Assembly: GCF_042682915.1 (NCBI RefSeq)
Contig: NZ_JBHUIW010000003.1
Coordinates: forward strand, 290,714 to 354,713
Direction: 5' to 3'
Source: Rhodoplanes azumiensis
Lineage (GTDB): Bacteria; Pseudomonadota; Alphaproteobacteria; Rhizobiales; Xanthobacteraceae
Length of the DNA: 64,000 nt
The position numbers were made by a program, and so were the translations under genes. The notes below the pieces were generated by a model. The model did no database searches. It was not told the DNA's origin and saw nothing but the letters and a program-made list of their open reading frames with translations. Numbering within the stretch: the first letter of the stretch is position 1; each line of letters begins with the position of its first letter. Below, in pieces: positions 41,038-50,210 of this stretch.

Positions 41038-42777
41038 TCACGTCGGTCGCGTCGTCGGTCCGGGACGGCTGTGGGCTCCGCCGGCGTCGGCGCCGGTCGT
41101 CGTTCGCGGGTCGAAGCGCGAGATCACCCGCCCGCCCTCCAGCCGGATGATCTCGTCCATGCGATCGAGCCGCGCCGGCCGGTGGGTCAGGAGCAGCAGC
41201 GACCCGATGCCGGGGGCGTCGAGCAGCGCGTCGAGCAGCCGCGCCTCGGTGTCGGGGTCGAGCCCCTCGGTCGGCTCGTCGAGGATCAGGATCGGCCGGC
41301 CTGCGACCAGGGCGCGGGCGACGAGCAGGCGTCGGATCTCGCCGCCCGAGAGCTTGGTGCCGTGGGCGCCGACGAAGGTGTCGAAGCCCTCCGGCAGCGC
41401 CGCGACGAAGGGCAGGATCTGCGCGATCCGGCACGCCTCGCGCAGACGCTCCTCGTCGGCGTTCGGATCGCCGATCAGCAGATTGTCCCGGATCGTCGTC
41501 GCGAACAGGTGGTCGCGCTGGCCGACGAGCGCGATCCGGCTGCGCACCGCCGCGCCGGTCAGGCGGCCATAGGGGACATCGCCGAGCAGAAGCCCGCCCG
41601 CCTGCGGGACGTCGAACCGCATCGCGAGCTGCGCCAGCGTCGATTTTCCCGCGCCGCTCGGCCCGACCACGGCGATCCGTCGGCCGGCCGGCATGTCCAA
41701 CGTGACGCCGTCGAGCGTGTCGTGCGCTGCGCCGGGATAGCGGAACGAGACGCCGTCGAGACGAAGGCTCGTGCCCTGCGGCACCGGATCGGGGTCGGCC
41801 GGGTCGGGGGCGGCGGGCGGCCGGTCGGCGATCTCGAAGACCCGGCCGGCCGACGCGACGACGGCGGGAAGCGCCTGCACGGCGAGCGGGACCGCGGCGA
41901 CGGCGTCGAACAGCGCGAGACCGAGCAGCGCCAGCATCGGCAGGTCGGCCGGCGCCAGCGTCCCGGCCGACACGGCGGGCAGGCCGAGCAGCAGGACCGC
42001 CACCAGCAGGACATGGCCGGCGAGCAGCAGCCCGGCGCTGCTCAACGCCGCGGTGTCGGACAGCACGCGCTCGTCGGCGACGAGGGCGTCGCTGGCGGCC
42101 AGCGTGGCGCGGCGATGCAGCCCGTCGGGATCGTAGACGGCGAGCTCGGCCAGTCCTTCGACCTCGTCGACCAGACGCGCGCCGAGCGCCGCCGTCCCGG
42201 CCGTCAGCCGAACGGCCGCGGGGGCGCCGGCGCGCAGCAGCACGACCGGCAGGACAAGGCCGGCGCCGGCCAGCAGCACGGCCGCGAGGGCGGCGATCCG
42301 CCGGTCGTAGGCCGCCATCACGAGGATCGACGGCACCGCGACCGCGAGCGCCGCGGCGAGCGGCCCGACGATGCGCAGGAACGCGTGCTCGAGCCGATCG
42401 ATGTCGGCGCGCAGCCGCGTCAGCAGATCGCCGTCCGTCCGGCCGCGGAGGTTGCCCGGGGCGCCGTGCTCCAGCCGCGCGAACAGCCACGGCCGTAGGC
42501 CGGCGACGAAGCGCAGCGTCGCCTCGTGGCCGATCACCCGCTCGGCATAGCGGCCGGCGGTGCGGATGATCGCCAGGCCGCGGATCACGGCCGCGGGCGT
42601 GAAGTAGTTCATGGTCGCGCCGGCCGCCCCGGCCAGCGCCATGCCGGTGATGAACCAGCCGGCCGTCGCCATGAGGGCCACCTGGGCCAGCCCGACGATC
42701 GCGGCGAGCAGGACGGCGAGGGCCATCCAGCCGGCATGCGGCCGCATCAGCCGGAGAAGGCGCAGGACGACGGTCAT
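41038..42777 (-). CDS. cydC: CydC subunit of CydDC ABC exporter
   Basis: 579 residues: six-helix membrane domain (about 1-310) and ATPase with Walker A VVGPSGAGKSTLAQLAM, signature TKLSGGEIRRLLVARAL and Walker B ILILDEPTEGLD. It pairs with CydD to move thiols or haem and is required to assemble cytochrome bd. I chose the ATG at 42777, 3 bases from the cydD stop; an in-frame ATG at 42792 would overlap cydD. It is the last gene of cydABX-cydDC. Confidence 0.93.
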   Translation of the reverse strand: MTVVLRLLRLMRPHAGWMALAVLLAAIVGLAQVALMATAGWFITGMALAGAAGATMNYFTPAAVIRGLAIIRTAGRYAERVIGHEATLRFVAGLRPWLFARLEHGAPGNLRGRTDGDLLTRLRADIDRLEHAFLRIVGPLAAALAVAVPSILVMAAYDRRIAALAAVLLAGAGLVLPVVLLRAGAPAAVRLTAGTAALGARLVDEVEGLAELAVYDPDGLHRRATLAASDALVADERVLSDTAALSSAGLLLAGHVLLVAVLLLGLPAVSAGTLAPADLPMLALLGLALFDAVAAVPLAVQALPAVVASAGRVFEIADRPPAAPDPADPDPVPQGTSLRLDGVSFRYPGAAHDTLDGVTLDMPAGRRIAVVGPSGAGKSTLAQLAMRFDVPQAGGLLLGDVPYGRLTGAAVRSRIALVGQRDHLFATTIRDNLLIGDPNADEERLREACRIAQILPFVAALPEGFDTFVGAHGTKLSGGEIRRLLVARALVAGRPILILDEPTEGLDPDTEARLLDALLDAPGIGSLLLLTHRPARLDRMDEIIRLEGGRVISRFDPRTTTGADAGGAHSRPGPTTRPT

Positions 42778-42779
42778 GC

Positions 42780-44594
42780 TCAGCCCATCCATCCCGGCAC
42801 GATGCCGGCCGACCGCAGCAGCGCGGCGAAGCGACCGTCGGCGGCGCGCAGGTCCGCCTCGGACCCGGCCTCGGCGATCCGGCCGTTCTCCAGGACCACG
42901 ATCCGGTCGGCGTGCCGCAGCGTCGCCAGCCGGTGGGCGATCACCAGCATGGTGCGGCCGTGGCGCAGCCGCGCGAGGCTCTGCTGCACCACCGCCTCGG
43001 TCTCGGCGTCGAGGTGGGCGGTCGGCTCGTCGAGCAGCACGAGCGGCGCCTCGCGGTAGAAGGCGCGGGCGAGGCCGAGCCGCTGCGCCTCGCCGCCCGA
43101 CAGGGCATGGCCGCCGCCGCCGACCACGGTGTCGAATCCGTCGGGCAGGGCGGCGATCCGCTCGGCGATCGCCGCCTCCCGGGCGGCCCGCAGGATGCGG
43201 TCGCGGTCGGGCACGGGGTCGCCCAGCGCGATGTTGGCGGCCACGGTCCCGGTGAACAGGCGTGGGTGCTGCGGGATGTAGGCGATGCGCCGGCGGAAGC
43301 CGGCGAGGTCCACGGCGTCGAGGTCGCGGCCGTCGATCAGGATGTGGCCGGCGCTCGGCCGGACGAAGCCCATCAGCAGCGCGAGCAGGCTCGACTTGCC
43401 GGCCCCGGAGGCGCCGACGATCGCCACCGTCTCACCCGCCGCCACGTCGAGGCGCACGCCGTCGAGCGCCACGCGCCCGTCCGGATAGACGAGCCGCACG
43501 TCGTGGACCGCGACGGTGGTGCCGGCCGGCGACGAGACGGGTGGTGACGGCTCGTGTGACGCCGTCACGGTCGATCCGGCGGGCCGGCCGGTGCGGGCGA
43601 GATCCGGCAGGGCCTCGAAGGCGGCCAGCCGCTCCACCGCGGCGAGCGCCTCCATGCGGGCGTGATAGGCCGTGCCCATGGCACGCAGCGGCAGGTAGAA
43701 CTCCGGCGCCAGCAGCAGCACGAACAGGCCGTGCCGGTAGCTCATGTCGCCCCACAGCAGGCGAAAGCCGATCAGCACCGCGACGATGGCGATCGACACG
43801 GTGGCGAAGAACTCGAGCGTGAGCGCCGACAGGAAGGCGAGGCGGAGCACCGCCATGGTGTCGCGCCGATAGGCGTCCGCGGCCGCGGCGACGGCCTGGA
43901 CCATCCGCGCGCCGGCATTGTAGGCGCGCAGCGTCGGCAGCCCCTGGATCGCGTCGAGCAGATGGCCGGACATGCGCTGCATGCGGCCCCACTGGCGCTG
44001 GTTCAGCGCCTCGGCGCCCTTGCCGATCAGCACCATGAAGACCGGGATCAGCGGCGCCGTGACGGCGAAGGCGAGCGCCGAGATCCAGTCGAGCGGCGCG
44101 ACGACGAGCAGAATGCCGAGCGGAATCACGGCGGCCTGGACGACGGCCGGCAGATAGCGCGAGAAGAACGGCTCGACGCCGCGCGCCGCTTCGGAGAGGA
44201 TCGCGACGATCTCGCCGGACGGCCGCTCGGCGAGCCCGGCCGGGCCGGCGCGATCGAGCTTGGCGAGCAGCGTGGCACGCAGCGCGGGAACCACTCGCAT
44301 CGCCGCCGAGAAGCCGAACCGGTCGGCCGCCCAGGCGGCGGCGGCGCGCAGCAGCACGGCGGCGACGAGGAGCGTGAACGGGAGCGCGAGCGGCGCGCCG
44401 AGCGACTCCGTTATGCGGAGCGACTCCGTGACGCGCCCCTCGAACAACCCGTCGTGCAGGATCGTGGCGACCAGCCACGCCTGCGCCACGACGGCGACGC
44501 CGCCGACGAGCCCGGCCGAGATCGCGAGGCGCAACTCGCGCCGCGCGATCGGTCGAAGGCGCCGGAGATAGTCAGTATCGGCTCTCGCGGTCAC
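42780..44594 (-). CDS. cydD: CydD subunit of CydDC ABC exporter
   Basis: 604 residues. The membrane domain (about 1-330) includes RLRPIARRELRLAISAGLVG and the cytoplasmic loop EEP-like ERPSGEIVAILSEAARGVEP. The ATPase has Walker A AIVGASGAGKSSLLALLMGF, signature GHALSGGEAQRLGLARAF and Walker B LVLLDEPTAHLD. It forms the heterodimer with CydC in the inner membrane. It starts 29 bases after cydX on the same strand. Confidence 0.93.
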   Translation of the reverse strand: MTARADTDYLRRLRPIARRELRLAISAGLVGGVAVVAQAWLVATILHDGLFEGRVTESLRITESLGAPLALPFTLLVAAVLLRAAAAWAADRFGFSAAMRVVPALRATLLAKLDRAGPAGLAERPSGEIVAILSEAARGVEPFFSRYLPAVVQAAVIPLGILLVVAPLDWISALAFAVTAPLIPVFMVLIGKGAEALNQRQWGRMQRMSGHLLDAIQGLPTLRAYNAGARMVQAVAAAADAYRRDTMAVLRLAFLSALTLEFFATVSIAIVAVLIGFRLLWGDMSYRHGLFVLLLAPEFYLPLRAMGTAYHARMEALAAVERLAAFEALPDLARTGRPAGSTVTASHEPSPPVSSPAGTTVAVHDVRLVYPDGRVALDGVRLDVAAGETVAIVGASGAGKSSLLALLMGFVRPSAGHILIDGRDLDAVDLAGFRRRIAYIPQHPRLFTGTVAANIALGDPVPDRDRILRAAREAAIAERIAALPDGFDTVVGGGGHALSGGEAQRLGLARAFYREAPLVLLDEPTAHLDAETEAVVQQSLARLRHGRTMLVIAHRLATLRHADRIVVLENGRIAEAGSEADLRAADGRFAALLRSAGIVPGWMG

Positions 44595-44622
44595 CGGCTC
44601 GGCTGCTGCGTCCAGAACGCGA

Positions 44623-44739
44623 TCAGATCCGGCCGCCGTCCGGCGGCTCGAACTCGCTCTGGAACTCGTACCACATCACGTTGATGACGCCGAAGGCGAG
44701 CGCCGCCGTCACCCCGAGGATCCAGGCAAAGTACCACAT
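44623..44739 (-). CDS. cydX: CydX small subunit of cytochrome bd
   Basis: 38 residues: MWYFAWILGVTAALAFGVIN followed by VMWYEFQSE, the typical CydX/YbgT sequence with one membrane helix and the conserved W-Y-F-A-W-I-L-G start. It stabilises the haem centres of CydAB. It lies 20 bases after cydB and before cydD, the canonical place. Easily missed because of its length. Confidence 0.92.
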   Translation of the reverse strand: MWYFAWILGVTAALAFGVINVMWYEFQSEFEPPDGGRI

Positions 44740-44759
44740 GGTCGGCTCCGTTCCGGGTT

Positions 44760-45911
44760 TCAGTACGCGTGGTACTTCTTGGCCTCGATCTCCGCGACCG
44801 TGACCTTGCCCCACATCGCGCGGTAGCACCACAGCGTGTAGCCGAGGACGACGGGCAGGAAGATCACGACGGCGAAGAACATGATCGTCAGCGTCAACTG
44901 GCTCGACGGCGCATCCCAGACCGTGAGGCTGGAATTGGGCTCCGCGCTCGACGGCATCACGAACGGGAACATCGCCGCGCCGGCCGTGCCGATGATGCCG
45001 GTCATGCCGAGGCTGCTCGCCACGAAGCCGAGCCCGGGGCGATTCATCGCCGACAGGGCGCGTGCCGCCAGCGGGGCGAGGAGCCCGGTCGCCGGCAGAA
45101 GCATCGCGACCGGCAGGGTGGCGTAGACGGCGAACCACGCGCCCGCCTCGCGGACGACCTCCTTGGCGAGCGGGTTCGGCAGGGCCGAATGGGCCGGCTC
45201 CGAGACGATCCGGTAGCCGTCGATCCCGAACCACACCCACAGCCCGCCGAGCGCGAAGGCGGCGGTCACGACCAGGGCGAGCAGCGAGACGGCATACTTC
45301 GCCCGCGCCGCGACGGCGCCGTCGGTGCGGATCTGCAGCCACAGCGCGCCGTGCAGGGCGAGCATCGCGACGCTGATCAGCCCGGCGAGCAGCGCGAACG
45401 GGTTGAGCAGCGGCAACAGCGCCCAGATGAACGTGCCCTCGTAGTGCGGCTTGAGGAAGGAATCGAGATGGAACGGCACGCCCTGCAGCAGGTTGCCGAA
45501 AGCGACGCCGAAGATCAGGGCCGGCACCAGGCCGCCGGCGAACAGCCCCCAGTCCCAGGCGTTGCGCCAGCGCGGATCCTCGAGCTTCGAGCGGTAGTCG
45601 AAGCCGACGGGCCGGAAGAACAGCGCGACCAGCACCAGCAGCATGGCGAGGTAGAAACCCGAGAAGGCCGCCGCGTAGACGGCCGGCCAGGCGGCGAAGA
45701 TGGCGCCGCCAGCCGTGATCAGCCAGACCTGGTTGCCGTCCCAGTGCGGGCCGACCGTGTTGATGACGACGCGGCGCTCGGTGTCGTCGCGCCCGACGAA
45801 GGGCAGGAGCATGCCGACTCCCATGTCCATGCCGTCGGCGATGGCGAAGCCGATGAGCAGCACGCCCACCAGCACCCACCAGACCAGCTTCAGGGTCTCA
45901 TAGTCGAGCAT
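44760..45911 (-). CDS. cydB: Cytochrome bd ubiquinol oxidase subunit II
   Basis: 383 residues, eight to nine membrane helices. The start LVWWVLVGVLLIGFAIADGM plus DMGVGMLLPFVGRDDTERRV is the CydB hallmark, and WDGNQVWLITAGGAIFAAWP follows. The C-terminus LGYTLWCYRAMWGKVTVAEI is also typical. It forms the quinol oxidase with CydA, reducing oxygen at high affinity. It begins 28 bases after cydA. Confidence 0.96.
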   Translation of the reverse strand: MLDYETLKLVWWVLVGVLLIGFAIADGMDMGVGMLLPFVGRDDTERRVVINTVGPHWDGNQVWLITAGGAIFAAWPAVYAAAFSGFYLAMLLVLVALFFRPVGFDYRSKLEDPRWRNAWDWGLFAGGLVPALIFGVAFGNLLQGVPFHLDSFLKPHYEGTFIWALLPLLNPFALLAGLISVAMLALHGALWLQIRTDGAVAARAKYAVSLLALVVTAAFALGGLWVWFGIDGYRIVSEPAHSALPNPLAKEVVREAGAWFAVYATLPVAMLLPATGLLAPLAARALSAMNRPGLGFVASSLGMTGIIGTAGAAMFPFVMPSSAEPNSSLTVWDAPSSQLTLTIMFFAVVIFLPVVLGYTLWCYRAMWGKVTVAEIEAKKYHAY

Positions 45912-45939
45912 CGCAGGATCCTTTCGGCGGCGTCCTGGG

Positions 45940-47538
45940 TCATTCGGCGGGAACGAGGCGCGGCGCGGGCGCGGCGTCGGCCCGCGTGTCGGCGCGCTCG
46001 TGATGGTAGCGCCCGGTGTGGAGCGAGCTCGGCCCCAGCCGTGCGAAGCGCACCATCAGGTAGAGCTCGATCGCCAGCAGGATCGAATAGAAGATCAGAT
46101 AGGCCGCCATCGAGGTGACGATGTCGGTCGTGGTCAGGGCCGAGGTGGCCAGGAAGGTCGGCAGCACCTCGCCGATCGCCCAGGGTTGCCGGCCGTACTC
46201 GGCGACGAACCACCCCGTCTCGCTCGCCAGCCAGGGCAGGGGAATGCACCATACCAGCACCCGAAGCAGCCAGGCGTTCTTCTCCAGCCGTCGGCGCGCC
46301 AGAAGATAGAACGACGCGGCGAACAGGCCGAGCATTAGGAAGCCCAGCCCGACCATGATGCGGAAGCTCCAGAACAGGTAGGGGACGCGCGGCACGCTGT
46401 CCCACGCGGCCTGCCGGATCTGGTCGTCGGTCGCGGTCGCCGGATCGTCGACGTAGCGCTTGAGCAGCAGACCGTATCCGAGATCCTTCTTGTGGCGGTC
46501 GAAGCTCGCGCGTGTCTCGGCCTCCTTGTCGCCGGCGCGCAGCTTCTCCAGCATCGCATAGGCGACGACGCCGGACCGGACGCGCGTCTCTGCATGGGCG
46601 ACGAGCTCGTCGATGCCGAGCACCGGCTTGTCGATCGACCGGGTCGCGATCAGCCCGAGCGCCCAGGGAATCTTGATCTCGAAGCTGTTCTCGCGCTTGT
46701 CCTGATCCGTGATCGCGACGACGTTGAAGCTCGCCGGGGCCGGTTGGGTGTGCCACTCGGCCTCGATGGCGGCGAGCTTCATCTTCTGGACGTCGCCGAG
46801 CTCGTAGCCGCTCTCGTCGCCGAGCACGATGACGGACAGCGAGGCCGCGAGGCCGAAGCCGGCAGCCACCGCGAAGGACCGCTTGGCGAAGGCGACGTCA
46901 CGCCGCTTGAGCAGATACCAGGCCGAGATCCCGATCACGAACATGCTCGCCGTCACGTAGCCGGCGGCCGCCGTGTGGATGAACTTCACCTGCGCGACCG
47001 GATTGAACAGGACCGCGACGAAGTCGGTCATCTCCATCCGCATCGTCTCGGCCGAGAACTCGGCGCCGACCGGGTTCTGCATCCAGGCGTTGGCGACCAG
47101 GATCCACAGCGCGGACAGATTGGTGCCCAGCGCCGTCAGGAACACGACCAGGAGATACTGCACCTTGGAGAGCCGATCGCGGCCGAGCAGCAGGAGGCCG
47201 ACGAATGTCGACTCCAGGAAGAAGGCCATCAGGCCCTCGATCGCCAACGGCGCGCCGAACACGTCGCCCACGTAATGGGAGTAGTAGGCCCAGTTGGTTC
47301 CGAACTGGAACTCCATCGTCAGGCCGGTGGTGACGCCGAGCGCGAAGTTGATGGCGAACAGCTTGGTCCAGAACCGCGACATGTCCTGGTAGATCTGCTT
47401 GCCGGTCATCACGTAGACCGACTCCATGATCACCAGAATCCAGATCAGGCCGATGGTGAGCGGAACGAAGATGAAGTGGTACATGGCGACGGCGGCGAAT
47501 TGCCATCGCGACAGTTCGACGAAGGTCTGATCGATCAT
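45940..47538 (-). CDS. cydA: Cytochrome bd ubiquinol oxidase subunit I
   Basis: 532 residues carrying haems b558, b595 and d. Present are SRWQFAAVAMYHFIFVPLTI with the haem-ligand His, MEFQFGTNWAYYSHYVGDVF, GAPLAIEGLMAFFLESTFVG, WILVANAWMQNPVGAEF and the late quinol-site mark AEYGRQPWAIGEVLPT. First gene of cydABX-cydDC. A 375-base leader with tandem repeats lies upstream. I found no FNR box within it. Confidence 0.96.
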   Translation of the reverse strand: MIDQTFVELSRWQFAAVAMYHFIFVPLTIGLIWILVIMESVYVMTGKQIYQDMSRFWTKLFAINFALGVTTGLTMEFQFGTNWAYYSHYVGDVFGAPLAIEGLMAFFLESTFVGLLLLGRDRLSKVQYLLVVFLTALGTNLSALWILVANAWMQNPVGAEFSAETMRMEMTDFVAVLFNPVAQVKFIHTAAAGYVTASMFVIGISAWYLLKRRDVAFAKRSFAVAAGFGLAASLSVIVLGDESGYELGDVQKMKLAAIEAEWHTQPAPASFNVVAITDQDKRENSFEIKIPWALGLIATRSIDKPVLGIDELVAHAETRVRSGVVAYAMLEKLRAGDKEAETRASFDRHKKDLGYGLLLKRYVDDPATATDDQIRQAAWDSVPRVPYLFWSFRIMVGLGFLMLGLFAASFYLLARRRLEKNAWLLRVLVWCIPLPWLASETGWFVAEYGRQPWAIGEVLPTFLATSALTTTDIVTSMAAYLIFYSILLAIELYLMVRFARLGPSSLHTGRYHHERADTRADAAPAPRLVPAE

Positions 47539-47913
47539 CGGAAGCTCTCTGATCGCGTCGTTGCGGAAGCGCGCGTGTCTCGGCCGAGGGGCGCGGACGA
47601 GAGGTTGTGTGCGGACGGTCGGGCCGTCGTGCCGGGACCGTGGTGCTCGGAAAGCCGTGCTCGGAGCGTCGTACTCGGAGCGTCGTGCTCGGGCGTCGTG
47701 TCACGTGTCGGCGTCGCGCCTGTGCCGGATCAGATCCGACAGGGTTTGGTTCGGCTCAGACGCATTCTACGATGCGAATATGACTTTCATGCCGCAGAAA
47801 ACTCGTCAATCCGTAAGATCCCTTCACTCTCGTCTCGGACGCGCGACGCGCGTGGTGCGAGCGGAAGCCGACCCGCGGACGTGGTCGTGACTCTGCAGCT
47901 TGGAAGTCGTTCA
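47539..47913. other. cydA upstream region
   Basis: 375 bases with a 14-base tandem repeat block (47643-47697) and an AT-richer part (47760-47815) with a possible minus-strand -35 TTGACG near 47803. It also borders the end of the thioesterase gene. No FNR-type box is seen. Confidence 0.55.
47643..47697. repeat. 14-base tandem repeats upstream of cydA
   Basis: Four imperfect units: GTGCTCGGAAAGCC, GTGCTCGGAGCGTC, GTACTCGGAGCGTC, GTGCTCGGGCGTC. They lie 105-160 bases upstream of cydA, between it and its likely promoter. Confidence 0.75.
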
Positions 47914-48393
47914 TCAGGTGGGAACGAGGTTCGCCGGTCGGCGCCGGTCCTCGATCATCTGGAGGGCCAGACGCAGGGATTTCGGAAACGGTCTCGCGCG
48001 GCCGCCGGAGACGAGCGCGATGCGCGCGCGGGCCTCGATCAGGAGGGTGGCGCCTCGCGTGATGGTCTGCGCGAGCATCATCGATGCGCCGCCCACCGCG
48101 TCGGTCGCGGTCGTGATGGTCAACAGGTCGTCCATGACGGCGGGCTTCAGGAACTCCAGCGTCATCGCGCGAACCACGAAGGCGTGCCGCGGCGGAGACT
48201 CGTTGGTGCCGTCCCACAGCCTGTGCTGGTGCACCCCGAGCAGTCGCATGTAGTTCGTGCGCGCGCGTTCGAGGAACCGCAGATAGCTCGCGTGATACAC
48301 GATGCCGGAGAAGTCGGTGTCCTCGATGTAGACGCGCACGCGCATGCGATGCCGCCCGCCGTCCAGGGCACCGTCCAGCGACAATTCTCTCAT
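47914..48393 (-). CDS. YbgC/FcbC-type acyl-CoA thioesterase
   Basis: 159-residue hotdog-fold thioesterase. The core RVYIEDTDFSGIVYHASYLR then FLERARTNYMRLLGVHQHRL is the YbgC signature with the catalytic aspartate in EDTDFSG. Usually linked to tol-pal, but here it is the last of a minus-strand row with DUF59, NifX-like and Rieske genes. The start is ATG 48393 after GAGGCGGG; ATG 48345 is an alternative. The substrate is unknown. Confidence 0.88.
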   Translation of the reverse strand: MRELSLDGALDGGRHRMRVRVYIEDTDFSGIVYHASYLRFLERARTNYMRLLGVHQHRLWDGTNESPPRHAFVVRAMTLEFLKPAVMDDLLTITTATDAVGGASMMLAQTITRGATLLIEARARIALVSGGRARPFPKSLRLALQMIEDRRRPANLVPT

Positions 48394-48438
48394 GGCCCCG
48401 CCTCGGTGGCTGCACGGCGCGTCGGTCGCGAACGAGCG

Positions 48439-48804
48439 TCAGTGGCTCTGGTCGAACGGCGACGGTGCGAGGACGGTGTCGTCCGCGAGCCGTGCTTCGT
48501 CGGCCTGCAGGCCCCAGAAGAACGTGCGCCGACCATTCTCGGTCAGCCGGTCGGGCGACCATGGCTTGTCGGTGCGGACGTCGACCGCGATGTCGCGGAC
48601 GTTCGGAAAATGCCGGCCCAAGGCCAGCCTCGCTTGCTCGCCGAGCCGCCGCGCGGCCGGACAGGTCGACGGCACGCCGATCTCGACGACGATGCCGTCG
48701 GGCGTCCGGTCGGCCCGGTAGACGAGACCGAAGTCGACGATGTTCATGCCGAGCTCCGGGTCGAGGACCTCCGCGAGGGCCGCCACCAGCTGCCGATCCT
48801 TCAT
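48439..48804 (-). CDS. MIP18/DUF59-family metal-sulfur cluster protein
   Basis: 121 residues. LVAALAEVLDPELGMNIVDF followed by GLVYRADRTPDGIVVEIGVP and STCPAARRLGEQARLAL shows the DUF59/SufT-like fold with the reactive cysteine in the TCP motif. The family helps Fe-S cluster assembly or transfer. Downstream of the NifX-like gene by 38 bases; the start ATG has AGGGGG before it. The C-terminal 35 residues (WSPDRLTENGRRTFFWGLQA) are an extra tail also seen in phenylacetate PaaD-related proteins. Confidence 0.87.
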   Translation of the reverse strand: MKDRQLVAALAEVLDPELGMNIVDFGLVYRADRTPDGIVVEIGVPSTCPAARRLGEQARLALGRHFPNVRDIAVDVRTDKPWSPDRLTENGRRTFFWGLQADEARLADDTVLAPSPFDQSH

Positions 48805-48842
48805 GACTGCCCCCTGACTGGATGCGGACGCGCGCGGCGGGA

Positions 48843-49301
48843 TCAGATGTGCCCGCAGCAGCAGTCGGCGCAGTCGTCCTCGTGCTCCTGATCACGTGCG
48901 CCGCTCGGACCCGAACTGCTCGCGTGCGCACCATGATCGTGCGCCGCGTGCTCGTGTGCCGCGTGCTCGTGCGGGCCGGCGGGTGCGAGCGTGCCGTCCA
49001 GGAAGCCGGCGACAGCCGTGGCGGGATCGGGTTCCGCGGTTGCGACCGCGGTGACGCCGTGCTCGGCCATGCGGCGAACGAAGCCCGCGCCGGCACTGCC
49101 GGCGATCACGGCATCGACCGCGAACAACGGATGCGGGCCGTCGCAGGCGAACTCGTGAATGGAAAGCTCCTTCGGCAGGTCGAGGCGCGCGACCTCGCGC
49201 GGCGGCGCGCCGCGCTCCGCCTCGAACACCAGGAACCGCCGGCTCTTGCCGGCATGGCCCGTCACGGTTCGGAAGTTCTGGCTGGCGACCGCGATTCTCA
49301 C
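48843..49301 (-). CDS. NifX/NifB-like dinitrogenase-cofactor family protein
   Basis: 152 residues. The first 105 form a NifX/NafY/NifB-C-terminal-like domain (RIAVASQNFRTVTGHAGKSR; AVDAVIAGSAGAGFVRRMAE). The last 45 are a metal-binding tail: repeated HEHAAHEHAAHDHGAH and the cysteine cluster DDCADCCCGH. Family members bind Fe-Mo or Fe-S precursors. I chose the GTG at 49301 with AGGAG 8 bases upstream. There are no nif genes in the window, so nitrogen fixation is not implied; another metal cofactor is likely. Confidence 0.85.
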   Translation of the reverse strand: MRIAVASQNFRTVTGHAGKSRRFLVFEAERGAPPREVARLDLPKELSIHEFACDGPHPLFAVDAVIAGSAGAGFVRRMAEHGVTAVATAEPDPATAVAGFLDGTLAPAGPHEHAAHEHAAHDHGAHASSSGPSGARDQEHEDDCADCCCGHI

Positions 49302-49330
49302 GTCGGTGCTCCTGTCACGAAGTTGCACGT

Positions 49331-49374
49331 GTCACGAAGGATCGGTTCACGAAGGATCGGTTCACGAAGGGCCG
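49331..49374. repeat. 15-base tandem repeats
   Basis: Three units of (G)TTCACGAAGGATCG type: 49331-49344, 49345-49359, 49360-49374, with a degenerate fourth (TGTCACGAAG) at 49313. They separate the Rieske gene from the NifX-like gene. Confidence 0.75.
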
Positions 49375-49429
49375 GGCGGCGGTGCTCCGCCGACGGTCGG
49401 GAGGAGGGGTCGTCGTCACTGCCGTCATC

Positions 49430-49966
49430 TCACGCCACCTCGCCGATGCGGATCGTCGTGTCGTTCACGAACGCATAGGGAGGCACCGGGAGGTTGAGCT
49501 GCGCCGGTCCGTGGCGGACGCGGCCGGAGGCGTCGTATTGCGAGCCATGGCAGGGGCAGAACCAGCCCCCCCATTCGCCCTGCTTGCCGAGCGGGATGCA
49601 GCCGAGATGCGTGCAGCTCGCGAACACGACGAGCCACTGCTCGCGCCCCGCCTTCACGCGATCGGCGTCGGACTGCGGGTCCATCAGCTCGGACGGCTTC
49701 GTCGCCTGCTCCTTGGCGATCTCGTCGGGGGTGCGGTGACGGATGAAGATCGGCTTGCCGCGCCAGAAGATGCTGATGATCTGGCCCGGCGCGATGGCGG
49801 CGAGGCCGATCTCGATCGGCACGCCGGCCGCGATGGTGGAGCGGTCGGGATTCATCTGGTCGACGAGCGGCCACACGGCGGCACCGACGCCGACGGCGGC
49901 GACGCCCCCGGTGGCGAGATAGAGGAAATCACGGCGGCTCGGGTCGGCGGCGGGCACGGTGGTCAT
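49430..49966 (-). CDS. Rieske iron-sulfur protein (PetA-like), orphan
   Basis: 178 residues. The Tat-type signal SRRDFLYLATGGVAAVGVGA anchors it, and VWPLVDQMNPDRSTIA is the hinge typical of cytochrome bc1 Rieske subunits. The 2Fe-2S ligands are in SCTHLGCIPL and FCPCHGSQYD. Length fits the bc1 subunit (about 175-190). However, petB and petC are not adjacent, so this is either a second copy or part of another complex with the NifX-like and DUF59 genes downstream. Confidence 0.92.
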   Translation of the reverse strand: MTTVPAADPSRRDFLYLATGGVAAVGVGAAVWPLVDQMNPDRSTIAAGVPIEIGLAAIAPGQIISIFWRGKPIFIRHRTPDEIAKEQATKPSELMDPQSDADRVKAGREQWLVVFASCTHLGCIPLGKQGEWGGWFCPCHGSQYDASGRVRHGPAQLNLPVPPYAFVNDTTIRIGEVA

Positions 49967-50210
49967 GGGTCATCCTCGTGGGCGTCGAAGGGCGCGCACC
50001 GCGCCGTTCCGGGCGCCGCACGGCTTCGGAATCGTCTCCGGCATCGGAGCGGCGGCATGCGGTCCCGGACCCGCGTCGTTGCGGGCGGGCGCGGTCTGCC
50101 GCGGGCCTGCGTCGGTGGCGGGGACGTCACGCGCCGTCCACGTCGCCGACCGTGATATGATCGACCTTAGCGCATTATGAGCATATGTTCAATAGAGGAT
50201 CCCCGATCCG

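Noticed and set aside
47539..47913. FNR box upstream of cydA
   Set aside because: No TTGAT-N4-ATCAA-like match with two or fewer mismatches was found in the leader.
48843..49301. Evidence for nitrogen fixation from the NifX-like gene
   Set aside because: No nifHDK, nifB or nifEN is present, and NifX-like proteins occur in non-fixing organisms.
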